NCBI RefSeq assembly: GCF_024436065.1
Contig: NZ_JANFNS010000002.1
Coordinates: forward strand, 979,345-1,043,344
Length of the DNA: 64,000 nucleotides
Direction: 5' to 3'
From: Saccharibacillus sp. JS10
GTDB taxonomy: Bacteria; Bacillota; Bacilli; Paenibacillales; Paenibacillaceae
A model generated the notes under the pieces. It did no database searches and was not told the origin of the DNA. It saw nothing but the letters and a program-made list of their open reading frames with translations. How positions within the stretch are numbered: position 1 is the first letter of the stretch; every line of letters begins with the position of its first letter. The translations under genes were made by a program, and so were the position numbers. Shown here piece by piece: positions 46,636-55,605 of this stretch.

Positions 46636-48114
46636 ATGACGCCATATCGCGTACTTGTGGTCGACGATTCCGCTTTTATGCGGAAAATCGTATCCGACCT
46701 GATTGAAAGAGATGTATCATTTGCAGTCGTAGACACAGCAAAAAACGGTATAGAAGCCGTAGAGAAAATAAAAAAACTCAAACCGGATATTGTCACGATG
46801 GACGTAGAGATGCCTGAAATGAACGGGCTTGAATCTTTGCAACATATCATGCGCGAATATCCGCTTCCTGTCATCATGTTGTCGGGCATCAACGAAGAAG
46901 GTATGCGAGAAACAATTATGGCGCTGGAAGCAGGTGCTTTCGACTTCATCCGTAAACCTTCTGTATCGAACTCTCAAGACATCGAAGCGGTAGGCGAGGC
47001 ACTGCTTCGTCAATTGCATGCAGCGGTGCACGATTCGGCTTGGAGAAAAGATAAAAAGCCTACGTTGTCTTCGACAGCTATCGTTGAAGACACGCAAAGT
47101 CAAACGCAAGATGAAGAATTAAAAGTTTCAACGCATGAGAAGCGGCAGCCAGAAGAGCGGGCTTTTGAAAGACCTCGTCGAAAGATCGATCCGCCGGCTT
47201 CTGAAGCTCGCCCTCAGAAAAATGTTCCTTCCGGAAGCGCGCCGGTAGCACCGCAGCGAAATCCGATACCTACAGCGAAGCCGAAGCCTTCCGTTTCACC
47301 TGTTCCTCCTGCTTCAGCATCATTGAATCGCCCTATTAAAACAAATGAAGAAAAAAAGCTTCCAACATCACGAAGTTCTACATCTTTAGATAAAAAGCCA
47401 ATCAGCACGGAACCGGTAGGTTCGACTTCTAAGCCTTTGACAACAACGCCTAAAACGCAAGTGACGGAACGTAAAGTTCCCGAACGTCCGGTTGTACCTC
47501 CTGCATCAGGAAACCGGGCCTCCGGTGGTGAGTATATCGACCAGATCGTAGCGGTCGGATGTTCAACGGGCGGCCCAAGAGCACTCAAAGAATTGCTTGA
47601 AAATATTCCTGCTTCTTTTCCAGCCCCAATTGTGATCGTTCAGCATATGCCACCGAAATTCACACATTCGTTGGCACAGCGTCTTAACACATTGAGCCCA
47701 CTTGAGGTTGTCGAAGCGGAGCATGGAATGCCATTGCGTAAAGGAACAGCTTATATCGCACCTGGGGGTCACCACTTGATGGTTAAACGTTCAGGTAACG
47801 GACAGTATGCGATTGAGTTATCGGATGCACCCCCACAGAATGGTCATAAACCTTCTGTAGGAGCCATGTTCGATTCGTTGCTGCCGATGAATGATATTCG
47901 TCGGCACGCCGTCATCATGACCGGAATGGGAAGTGATGGGGCAAAAGAAATGAAGAAATTGTACGACTCGGGCGTTTCCACCACGATTGCAGAAAGCGAA
48001 GAGACCTGCGTAGTTTACGGTATGCCACGTTCGGCTGCCGAATTAAACTGTGTCATGCACTTGCTTCCGCTGCCTCAAATTGCAACGAAATTGAACCAGG
48101 TCGTCAAATCTTAA
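46636..48114 (+). CDS. cheB: Chemotaxis methylesterase CheB
   Basis: CheB removes methyl groups from receptors for adaptation. The product is 492 residues. The receiver domain has phospho-acceptor Asp56 (DIVTMDVEMPEMNG). The methylesterase domain has catalytic Ser310 (GCSTGG), a His in QHMPPKF, and an Asp in MTGMGSDGAKEM. Between them is an unusually long Pro/Ser/Thr/Lys-rich linker (about residues 140-300). No cheR lies in this window. Confidence 0.97.
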   Translation: MTPYRVLVVDDSAFMRKIVSDLIERDVSFAVVDTAKNGIEAVEKIKKLKPDIVTMDVEMPEMNGLESLQHIMREYPLPVIMLSGINEEGMRETIMALEAGAFDFIRKPSVSNSQDIEAVGEALLRQLHAAVHDSAWRKDKKPTLSSTAIVEDTQSQTQDEELKVSTHEKRQPEERAFERPRRKIDPPASEARPQKNVPSGSAPVAPQRNPIPTAKPKPSVSPVPPASASLNRPIKTNEEKKLPTSRSSTSLDKKPISTEPVGSTSKPLTTTPKTQVTERKVPERPVVPPASGNRASGGEYIDQIVAVGCSTGGPRALKELLENIPASFPAPIVIVQHMPPKFTHSLAQRLNTLSPLEVVEAEHGMPLRKGTAYIAPGGHHLMVKRSGNGQYAIELSDAPPQNGHKPSVGAMFDSLLPMNDIRRHAVIMTGMGSDGAKEMKKLYDSGVSTTIAESEETCVVYGMPRSAAELNCVMHLLPLPQIATKLNQVVKS

Positions 48115-48143
48115 CTGCACTTTAATGGAGGAGGTGTCTCGCA

Positions 48144-50231
48144 ATGGACATGAACCAATATTTATCCATGTTTATTGATGAGTCGAATGATCATCTGCAA
48201 TCACTGAATGAAAAAATGTTGGAGTTAGAAGGAAGTCCGGAAGACATCGGAATCGTACAAGTCATTTTCCGTTCGGCACACACGCTGAAAGGGATGGCGG
48301 CTACGATGGGCTTCGAAGATTTGGCTGCTTTAACGCACCAGATGGAAAACGTGCTTGATTTGGTTCGAAACGACAAGTTGAAAATGCAAAACTTTATTTT
48401 CGACACGTTGTTCAAAAGTCTCGATGCTCTTGAAGCTATGGTGCAAGACATTACGCAAGGCGGACAAGGTAAAGCTGACGTTAGTGCGATCGTTGAATCC
48501 CTTCAAGCAATCGTACGTGGAGAAATTCCTGGCGAAAGCGGAGCTTCCGCTGCGGGATCTTCAAAAACTCAAGCGACCTCTTCAGGAAATGCAATTTCGA
48601 AAGAGCAGATTCAGTTGGACGAGTTCCAACATTCGATTCTCGAACAATCGTTAGCGGCAGGACATCGCGTACTCTATATCGAAGTTTCTATCCGTGAAGA
48701 TTGTCAGCTTAAAGCGGCACGCGCGTACATGGTCTTCGATTTGTTGGAACGTAGTGGTGAAGTCGTTAAGTCGCATCCTACCGTTCAAGAAATCGAACAA
48801 GAGAAATTCGAACGCAGTTTCTCTCTTTACTTCATCACCGAAAAAGATCCAGAAGAATTGCGTAGCATGATTTTGAATCTGTCCGAAATTGAAGATGCCA
48901 AAATGGCTTCTATCGATGCAGACACCCTGGCTCAATTAGCAGAAAAATTGGAGAAAGAAGAAGTTGAAGAAGCCACTTCCGCTCCAGCAGTTTCCGAGGA
49001 AGCTGCTTCAACCGAACCGGCTACAAGCAAAGCAGTGGCAGACGACAAACCTGCTGCAGCTAAAAAAGTCGTGGCTGCTCCTTCTCGTACGATCCGCGTT
49101 GATATTGAGCGTCTGGATGTATTGATGAATTTGTTCAGCGAACTGCTGATCGACCGTGTTCGTTTGGAACAATTGGCAACAGAAATCAAAAGCCAAGAAT
49201 TGACCGAGTCTGTCGAACATATGGGACGCGTAAGTAGCGATCTGCAAAACATCGTCATGAAGCTTCGGATGGTCGCGATCGATACGGTATTCAACCGCTT
49301 CCCGCGGATGGTACGAGATCTGGCGAAAACGCTGGGCAAAAAACTTGATTTGGTTATCACCGGTGCTGAAACAGAGCTAGACCGTACGGTAATCGACGAA
49401 ATCGGCGATCCGCTTGTTCACTTGCTAAGAAACTCGGTTGACCACGGAATCGAGTCGATTGCTGAGCGTGTTGCAGCAGGTAAGCCGGAGACAGGTACAG
49501 TCCAACTCCGAGCATTCCACAGCGGCAACCACGTCTTTATCGAAATTCAAGATGATGGTAAAGGAATTGACCGCAACAAAATTTTGGCTTCTGCACTTAA
49601 AAAAGGAGTCGTTACCGAAGAAGAGTCACGTTCGATGACAGACGAGCAAGTGTATCAATTGCTCTTTGCTCCAGGGTTCAGTACAGCTGAAGTGATCTCC
49701 GATATTTCGGGTCGAGGCGTAGGGCTTGACGTTGTAAAATCGAAGATTGCTACGCTTGGGGGTCATGTTGCTGTGACTTCGACGCTTGGAGAAGGAACGT
49801 TGTTCTCGGTTCAACTTCCTCTGACATTGTCGATCATTTCTGCAATGATGATTCGTCTTGGTTCCGAAAAATATGCGATTCCATTGTCTTCTATCGTAGA
49901 GACTGGCATTATTCGCAAAGAGCAAGTTCGAAACGTACACGGCAGCAAACTGATTCCTTATCGCGAAGCCCATATTCCATTGATGTCGCTTAGCCAATTC
50001 TTCGACGCTGCGGATTATAGTGAAGAAGATGAAGAGGAAACCGAAATCGTCGTGATTCGTAAAGGGGATCGATTGGCTGCACTTGCGATCGACTCGTTTA
50101 TTGGACAAAACGAAATCGTCATCAAAAACCTCGGAAAATACTTGCCGCAAGTTCAAGGGATTTCCGGTGCGACGATTCTCGGCGACGGTCAAGTTGCTTT
50201 GATTCTTGATCCGAATGCGCTCATTAAGTAA
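48144..50231 (+). CDS. cheA: Chemotaxis histidine kinase CheA
   Basis: CheA phosphorylates CheY and CheB in response to receptors. The product is 695 residues: P1 with phospho-acceptor His46 (RSAHTLKGMAATMGF), a P2-like region, a Glu/Ala-rich linker, P3 dimerisation helices, the P4 ATPase (HLLRNSVDHGIES; DDGKGID; GRGVGLDVVKS), and the P5 CheW-like domain. The Shine-Dalgarno GGAGGAGGTG is strong. Confidence 0.98.
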   Translation: MDMNQYLSMFIDESNDHLQSLNEKMLELEGSPEDIGIVQVIFRSAHTLKGMAATMGFEDLAALTHQMENVLDLVRNDKLKMQNFIFDTLFKSLDALEAMVQDITQGGQGKADVSAIVESLQAIVRGEIPGESGASAAGSSKTQATSSGNAISKEQIQLDEFQHSILEQSLAAGHRVLYIEVSIREDCQLKAARAYMVFDLLERSGEVVKSHPTVQEIEQEKFERSFSLYFITEKDPEELRSMILNLSEIEDAKMASIDADTLAQLAEKLEKEEVEEATSAPAVSEEAASTEPATSKAVADDKPAAAKKVVAAPSRTIRVDIERLDVLMNLFSELLIDRVRLEQLATEIKSQELTESVEHMGRVSSDLQNIVMKLRMVAIDTVFNRFPRMVRDLAKTLGKKLDLVITGAETELDRTVIDEIGDPLVHLLRNSVDHGIESIAERVAAGKPETGTVQLRAFHSGNHVFIEIQDDGKGIDRNKILASALKKGVVTEEESRSMTDEQVYQLLFAPGFSTAEVISDISGRGVGLDVVKSKIATLGGHVAVTSTLGEGTLFSVQLPLTLSIISAMMIRLGSEKYAIPLSSIVETGIIRKEQVRNVHGSKLIPYREAHIPLMSLSQFFDAADYSEEDEEETEIVVIRKGDRLAALAIDSFIGQNEIVIKNLGKYLPQVQGISGATILGDGQVALILDPNALIK

Positions 50232-50354
50232 TTAAGGTCAATACTTTTACTGAAGACAATATACCGCGTGGTGTTCGAAGGTTTAAAAAATCGGGCACCA
50301 AGCGGAGTCATTTATGCGGTCCAAGAGCGAAGGCTCAATAAAGGGGGATTTTTT

Positions 50355-50816
50355 GTGGCAGAACAAATTAAGGTAATTGTCTTTGCATTGGGTAATGAAG
50401 AGTACGGTATCGATGTTGATAAAGTGCGCACGATCGAACGTATGATGCCGATCACCCGTGTACCCAAAACTTACTCGTTTATCAAAGGTGTTATTAACCT
50501 GAGAGGTGTTGTTATTCCGGTTATTGACCTAAGAGGACGTTTTAATCTAGAAGAGCCGGAATACACGGATCAAACTCGAATCATTATTGTTGCTGTAGGG
50601 GATATGGAAGTTGGCTTTATCGTTGATGCTGCCAATGATGTCGTCGATCTGGATCGCGATAATATCGATTCGCCGCCTGAAGTTGTTGGAGGAGTAAAAG
50701 CCAAATACCTCGATGGTGTAGCAAAAGTCGGAGAAGATCGTTTGCTGATCATGTTGAATTTAGCAGAAGTGCTAAACCGGGGTGAAGTGGCACACCTTGA
50801 ACAACTGGAGGACTAA
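50355..50816 (+). CDS. cheW: Chemotaxis coupling protein CheW
   Basis: CheW links receptors to CheA. The product is 153 residues, starting at GTG 50355 with AAGGGGG (50341-50347) upstream. Longer frames from 50268 would add 29 residues with no family match. Seen: IKVIVFALGNEEYGIDVDKV and the NLRGVVIPVIDLRGRF core. cheC follows 3 bases after its stop. Confidence 0.97.
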   Translation: MAEQIKVIVFALGNEEYGIDVDKVRTIERMMPITRVPKTYSFIKGVINLRGVVIPVIDLRGRFNLEEPEYTDQTRIIIVAVGDMEVGFIVDAANDVVDLDRDNIDSPPEVVGGVKAKYLDGVAKVGEDRLLIMLNLAEVLNRGEVAHLEQLED

Positions 50817-50819
50817 GTT

Positions 50820-51446
50820 ATGGAAATCTTTTCGAAACTGGAAGGATTTAAGCTTGATGTATTGAAGGAAGTTGGCAATATCGGTGCAGGTCACGCTGCC
50901 ACGGCGTTATCACAACTTTTGAATAAACCGATCGATATGGCTGTCCCTAAAGTACAGATTCTTCCGTTCGAAGATATCGCTGAAAAAGTAGGCGGTGCGG
51001 AAAAAATCGTACTGACTGTATTTTTCCGCGTTGAAGGCGATGCACCAGGTAATCTGTTCTATATTATGGGACCGGAAGCTGGTAAATCGTTACTTCAACG
51101 ACTTGGTGCTTTTGAGCCTACAGAAGGGCTTGAATTAACGGAGATGGAACAATCGGCACTTGGAGAGATCGGGAATATTTTAGCAGGTTCTTATCTCTCT
51201 TCGTTAGCCGATTTTACAAATCTGGCGATGTATCCAACTGTTCCTGCAATTGCTGTAGATATGGCAGGTGCTATCCTCAGTTATGGTATGATTCAATTTG
51301 GAGAGATGGGCGATGCTGCACTTTTGATCGACACGACATTTGTACAAGGAAAAGATGAGGTTGAGGGGCAATTTTTCCTTATTCCGGACCCAGAATCGTT
51401 TGACAAAATATTTACAGCACTTGGAGTTCCGCTCGAAAATGATTGA
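50820..51446 (+). CDS. cheC: CheY-P phosphatase CheC
   Basis: CheC dephosphorylates CheY and pairs with CheD in adaptation. The product is 208 residues with two E..N active-site helices (EVGNIGAGHAATALSQLL, about residues 15-32; EIGNILAGSYLSSLADF, about 118-134). It overlaps cheD by 8 bases. Confidence 0.97.
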   Translation: MEIFSKLEGFKLDVLKEVGNIGAGHAATALSQLLNKPIDMAVPKVQILPFEDIAEKVGGAEKIVLTVFFRVEGDAPGNLFYIMGPEAGKSLLQRLGAFEPTEGLELTEMEQSALGEIGNILAGSYLSSLADFTNLAMYPTVPAIAVDMAGAILSYGMIQFGEMGDAALLIDTTFVQGKDEVEGQFFLIPDPESFDKIFTALGVPLEND

Positions 51447-51936
51447 TGGACAAAATTTAGTCAAAGTGGGTATGGCTGATTTGAACGTGGTTGGGAATGC
51501 CGGAATTCTCCGAACTACGGGACTCGGTTCTTGCGTAGGATTGACGTTATACGATCCACAGACTAAAGTAGCCGGTATGGCTCACGTTATGCTGCCCTCA
51601 TCGGATATTGCACGTGAGAATCAGATTAACGTCGCAAAATATGCGGATACGGCGCTTCCTATTTTGGTCGACAAGCTTGTAGAAATTGGAGCATCCAAGC
51701 GCAGGCTCATTGCTAAAATGGCAGGCGGAGCTCAAATGTTTGCTTTTGCGGGCAGTGGTGATACGATGAGAATTGGACCAAGAAATGTTGAATCTTGCAA
51801 AGAAATGCTAAAAAAATTAGGAATTTCTTTGCTGAGTGAAGACACAGGAGCCAATTATGGGCGTACAATAGAAATTAACTCGGAAACTGGAATTTTGACT
51901 ATACGCAGTGTTCAAAAAGGGGTAAAGGAATTGTAG
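51439..51936 (+). CDS. cheD: Chemoreceptor glutamine deamidase CheD
   Basis: CheD deamidates receptor glutamines and stimulates CheC. The product is 165 residues, starting at ATG 51439 inside the end of cheC. Active-site Cys is in GLGSCVGLTLYDP, with His in GMAHVMLPSS. Frames starting further upstream only translate the end of cheC in another frame. Confidence 0.97.
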   Translation: MIDGQNLVKVGMADLNVVGNAGILRTTGLGSCVGLTLYDPQTKVAGMAHVMLPSSDIARENQINVAKYADTALPILVDKLVEIGASKRRLIAKMAGGAQMFAFAGSGDTMRIGPRNVESCKEMLKKLGISLLSEDTGANYGRTIEINSETGILTIRSVQKGVKEL

Positions 51937-51938
51937 CG

Positions 51939-52400
51939 ATGAAGGGAACCATACGAGTCAATCTGATATTTGCTTTGATCGGATTTGTTATCACGTTTTT
52001 ATTTGCGGTTCGAACGAACCTTCCCGTGACCAGTTTGATTCGGGGAGGAATCGGAGCGGCAGTCTGGTTTCTTTTGGCGTTTCTTTTTCGTATTGTGCTT
52101 GGCGCGCTTGAACCGTTACCTAAAGATCAGAAAGGTAGCGGTTCTTTGAACTCAGATACTGCTTCAAATGAAGACGTGCGAGGTGCTAGACTGGATCTAG
52201 TCACACCAGATGAAAGCGATGAGTTGAATGATTTACTCAAGCCTGATGCGGATAAGACTTCGATTACCGAAGAGTCATTGGGACAAGTGGATTCATTTCA
52301 ACCATTAAACCCGCCAAAGCTGGTAACGACGAAAGAAAAAGATCCCGAAGAGCTGGCGAAAGCTTTGCGTCATCTTACAGAGGATGAAGGAGGGAGATAG
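51939..52400 (+). CDS. Small membrane protein between cheD and sigD
   Basis: I do not recognise a named family. The product is 153 residues: two membrane segments (about residues 8-22 and 30-52), then an acidic soluble part ending in KDPEELAKALRHLTEDE. Similar 'DPE..A..LR..' tails occur in other small flagellar-operon proteins. It begins 2 bases after cheD and ends 2 bases before sigD, so it is surely translated with them. B. subtilis has no gene here. It could be a membrane partner of sigD/FlgM or of the motor; this is speculation. Confidence 0.8.
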   Translation: MKGTIRVNLIFALIGFVITFLFAVRTNLPVTSLIRGGIGAAVWFLLAFLFRIVLGALEPLPKDQKGSGSLNSDTASNEDVRGARLDLVTPDESDELNDLLKPDADKTSITEESLGQVDSFQPLNPPKLVTTKEKDPEELAKALRHLTEDEGGR

Positions 52401-52402
52401 CA

Positions 52403-53191
52403 ATGGATGAACGCAAATCCGGTCAGTTGAATCACCTGGATTTATGGATCCGCTGGAAAGAGCATGACGAAGTTGAAGCAAAGAAGAAACTGATCGAGAA
52501 TCACTTGTCCATTGTCGATTACGTCTCTTCGCGTCTTGCGGTGGGACTTCCAAAAAACGTTTCTAAAGATGATTTGGCAAGCAACGGAGTCATGGGCTTA
52601 ATCGATGCGATCGAAAAGTTCGACTACAAACGCGGATTACAATTTGAGACCTATGCGTCTTGGCGTGTTCGTGGTGCGATTTTGGATGGTCTGCGTCAAG
52701 GAGATTGGGTTCCGCGTTCTGTACGCGAAAAAGCCAAAAAGATCGAAGAAGCTTATCAGAAGCTAGAGCAAGAAAATATGCGCGGCGCTTCGGATCAAGA
52801 AATGAGCGAATTTTTAGGCATCTCAGAAAAAGAATTCCAACAAATGCTTCAAGATGTCTCCGTGATGTCTTTGGTGTCGTTGGAAGATCCGATTCGAGAA
52901 GAAGAGTCAGAGACACGGTTATCCGTATTGGTCGATGAAAAAGCCAAAAATCCAGATCATAAAGTGAATGAATTTTATTTGAAAGAAGCATTAGCAAAAG
53001 GGATTGATAAATTAACAGAAAAAGAGCGAATCGTGATCTCGTTACTTTATTATGAAGATTTATCACTTAGTGAAATTGCTGAAGTTATGTCCTTGTCACC
53101 TTCACGTATTTCCCAACTGCACTCTAAAGCGATTTTGCGTTTGCGCGGCGCTTTGGATAAACAAAAAAGTTTGCTGATGCAAGATCGATAA
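52403..53191 (+). CDS. sigD: Flagellar RNA polymerase sigma factor SigD (FliA/WhiG type)
   Basis: SigD transcribes late flagellar, chemotaxis and cell-separation genes. The product is 262 residues. Region 2 (LIDAIEKFDYKRGLQFETYA and WRVRGAILDGLRQGDWVPRS) and region 4 (LTEKERIVISLLYYEDLSLS, then the helix-turn-helix EVMSLSPSRISQLHSKAI) are clear. Its place near the operon end means SigD level follows read-through of the whole operon, as in B. subtilis. Confidence 0.97.
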   Translation: MDERKSGQLNHLDLWIRWKEHDEVEAKKKLIENHLSIVDYVSSRLAVGLPKNVSKDDLASNGVMGLIDAIEKFDYKRGLQFETYASWRVRGAILDGLRQGDWVPRSVREKAKKIEEAYQKLEQENMRGASDQEMSEFLGISEKEFQQMLQDVSVMSLVSLEDPIREEESETRLSVLVDEKAKNPDHKVNEFYLKEALAKGIDKLTEKERIVISLLYYEDLSLSEIAEVMSLSPSRISQLHSKAILRLRGALDKQKSLLMQDR

Positions 53192-53261
53192 GATTTGAAG
53201 TAGCAAGCAGCCGGTGGGCATATGGACATCGACAAGCATATGTTGAAAAGAGGGATTGTCC

Positions 53262-54665
53262 GTGATTGAGCCTTTAGCTTTAGGAGGGCACCTTGCTGTT
53301 TCGTTCGAACCATCTAAGTTATCTGCACGTTTAACTTTGGTTAAGGCAGACAAAAACTTTGCATGTAGCGAACAAGAATTAAAACAATTTTTAGCTGAAC
53401 AGCATGTCACCTTTGGAATTATTGACGAAGCGATCAGAAGTTTTGTCAATTCGCCGCAGCTTTATGTGACGCAAGACCTTGAAATTGCTCGCGGAATTCC
53501 GGCAATCGATGGTCAAAATGGAACGATTGATTTTATGTTCGACAAAGAAGATGAAGCTAGACCGATGGAAAAAGAAGATGGAAAAGTGGATTATAAAGAA
53601 CTGATCCGTTTGAAAAACGTAGGCAAAGGTCAATTGTTAGCTCGACGTTATCCGGCTAAACCCGGTACTCCGGGTAAAGATGTATCGGGAGCAGAGATTG
53701 CTTGCAAACCGGGCAAAGAAGTACGGTTCAAAATCGGAAAAAACGTTGTGACGGACGAAAATCATACATCGCTTTATGCCACGATTGAAGGTATGGTTAG
53801 TCGTACCGACAACGGAAAAATTAATGTGTTTAACGTCTATGAAGTGCATGGTGATGTCGATTACAGCACTGGTAATGTAGATTTTGTAGGAACGGTTGTG
53901 ATTCGCGGTAGTGTCTTATCGGGATTCCGGGTTAAAGCTGCAGGAGACATTCGCGTACAAGGCGGTGTCGAAGGAGCAGAACTTGAAGCAGACGGTTCGA
54001 TCGAAATTGCTGGAGGCGTGATTGGTTATCACAAAGGGCTGATTAAAGCCGGCATGAATATGAAGAGCTCTTTTGTTCAAGACGGAAATGTTGAAGCCGG
54101 CGAAGATATTATCGTATCCCAAAGCATTATGCACTCTGAAATCAGAGCTGGCAAAAATGTGGTTTGTAACGGCGCGAAAGGCCTGATCGTAGGCGGAAGT
54201 GTCCAAGCCGGAGAAACGGTAACCGCAAAAACAATCGGTAATAATATGGCAACACCCACCGCAATCGAAGTAGGCGTTCTGCCGAATCTTCGCAACGAGC
54301 TGGCAGACCTACATAAAACATTGCGGGAAACCGCGGACAATATGCTAAAAACGACCCAAGCGTTAAACATGCTCGACCAAATGGCTTCGGCAGGCAATTT
54401 GTCTGGAGACAAGCTTGCTCTTCGTGCCAAACTTAGTGTAACCAAGCGTAAACAGGAACAAGAACGGATTCACTGCAAAGAACGTATTTTTGAAATCGAA
54501 CAGATTCTTGAAGATAGTGACCGTGCAAAAGTAATCGTCACCGATACCATTTATGGCGGAGCCAAGATCATGATTGGTCGTTATACGAAGTTTTTAAAAG
54601 AAACGTCATCTCACGTATCGTTCCAATACTTGGAAGGCGATATTGTAATGAGTGTTAACCGGTAA
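53262..54665 (+). CDS. FapA family protein (DUF342)
   Basis: FapA/DUF342 proteins are polymers with right-handed beta-helix; in Vibrio FapA helps flagellar assembly. The product is about 467 residues. It has many repeated strands such as AAGDIRVQGGVEGAELEADG and EAGEDIIVSQSIMHSEIRAG, then a C-terminal coiled coil (about residues 345-420). I chose GTG 53262, 8 bases after AGAGGG; TTG 53256 is too close. The role here is inferred from its place after sigD. Confidence 0.92.
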   Translation: MIEPLALGGHLAVSFEPSKLSARLTLVKADKNFACSEQELKQFLAEQHVTFGIIDEAIRSFVNSPQLYVTQDLEIARGIPAIDGQNGTIDFMFDKEDEARPMEKEDGKVDYKELIRLKNVGKGQLLARRYPAKPGTPGKDVSGAEIACKPGKEVRFKIGKNVVTDENHTSLYATIEGMVSRTDNGKINVFNVYEVHGDVDYSTGNVDFVGTVVIRGSVLSGFRVKAAGDIRVQGGVEGAELEADGSIEIAGGVIGYHKGLIKAGMNMKSSFVQDGNVEAGEDIIVSQSIMHSEIRAGKNVVCNGAKGLIVGGSVQAGETVTAKTIGNNMATPTAIEVGVLPNLRNELADLHKTLRETADNMLKTTQALNMLDQMASAGNLSGDKLALRAKLSVTKRKQEQERIHCKERIFEIEQILEDSDRAKVIVTDTIYGGAKIMIGRYTKFLKETSSHVSFQYLEGDIVMSVNR

Positions 54666-54703
54666 CTAACGAGTCCATTGTTTAAGAACAGGGGTGCTTC
54701 ATT

Positions 54704-55024
54704 ATGAAAGCGATTGAAGTTCAATTATCGGTTCACCGGGCTCCAGAAAACAGTCGGATTCACCAAGATCAAATGCAGCGTCCAATCATCGATCAAGCTC
54801 AACTTGCTGGACAAGCTTCTACAGAAATCGAACGTTCAAGGCATCGGAGTGCACCTACAATGGAGGCTGCAACAGACGCCAATATTCGCAAAGACGAAGA
54901 AAGTCACAATCATCAAGATCCGCATGGAACCAAAGAATCCCATCACAGTGAAACGGAAGCTGGACCGATTGTGGTTGCAGCACCGCATCCTTTTAAAGGG
55001 AAACACTTGGACTTGTCGCTGTAA
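54704..55024 (+). CDS. Small flagellar-operon protein with C-terminal HPFKGKHLDLSL
   Basis: Function unknown. The product is 106 residues: an N-terminal strand (MKAIEVQLSVHRAPE), a Gln/Glu/His-rich charged middle, and the C-terminal peptide HPFKGKHLDLSL, which resembles the 'HPYKG..ID.S' tails of small proteins in other Bacillota flagellar operons. AGGGGTG lies 8 bases before the ATG. A similar-length frame in another phase (54714-55037) is basic, lacks a Shine-Dalgarno and is probably spurious. Confidence 0.7.
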   Translation: MKAIEVQLSVHRAPENSRIHQDQMQRPIIDQAQLAGQASTEIERSRHRSAPTMEAATDANIRKDEESHNHQDPHGTKESHHSETEAGPIVVAAPHPFKGKHLDLSL

Positions 55025-55038
55025 GAAAGGAATTTGAG

Positions 55039-55605
55039 ATGAACGATGCCTGGCTTTATGTAGTTCTGCTTGGTGCCGCTGCTGTTATATATGCTTTTTT
55101 GATTCCGAAAAGCAAAACGGCTAACCAACCTCTCGGTAATGAACGAATGGTTCGGGAAGTTGAGAAAACGCTAGAACAGTATATGGCTGAAATGGAAAAA
55201 GAAAATGATGATCTGGTTAACTTGTTGGTACAAATTCGACAAGAAACAGGAGCAAAGCAATCGGCGTTGCAAGAACAGCTTGCGGATATGCGCGGACGAC
55301 TTGCCGATATGGAGAAAACTTCGGGCAAGCATGAAGCGAAAATCGAGCAGTTGTCTTCTGCCGATCTGCGGATTGCTCAACAAGCTGCTGTTCAGCTTCG
55401 TAATGAGTTGTTAGAAAAAGCGGTAACCGCTCCGCCGGAGCCGGAAGTATTGCCAGAACCCGAAGATTCTGTTCGACAGCGTTATCCTCAACTGTTTGAG
55501 CTACACGATCAAGGAAAATCGGTAGATGCAATCGCCAAAGTGGTTGGGCTTCAACGCGGCGAAATTCAACTGATTTTACGTCTAGCGAAAAGGGAGGAAG
55601 GATAG
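55039..55605 (+). CDS. SwrB-like / DUF6115 membrane coiled-coil protein
   Basis: The product is 188 residues: one N-terminal membrane segment (about residues 4-22), a coiled coil (about residues 35-130), and a C-terminal helix-turn-helix-like piece (LFELHDQGKSVDAIAKVVGL). This layout matches B. subtilis SwrB, which sits in the same place and promotes assembly of the flagellar exporter. Sequence identity looks low, so the role is inferred. It starts behind AAAGGAATTTGAG and overlaps the next start. Confidence 0.75.
   Translation: MNDAWLYVVLLGAAAVIYAFLIPKSKTANQPLGNERMVREVEKTLEQYMAEMEKENDDLVNLLVQIRQETGAKQSALQEQLADMRGRLADMEKTSGKHEAKIEQLSSADLRIAQQAAVQLRNELLEKAVTAPPEPEVLPEPEDSVRQRYPQLFELHDQGKSVDAIAKVVGLQRGEIQLILRLAKREEG

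Noticed and set aside
54714-55024. Possible programmed frameshift between the two overlapping frames
   Set aside because: No slippery sequence with a downstream structure is apparent; overlap alone is not enough.
54714-55037. 107-codon + strand frame overlapping the small flagellar gene at 54704
   Set aside because: It has no separate Shine-Dalgarno, is highly basic, and the competing frame keeps the family-like HPFKGKHLDLSL end.
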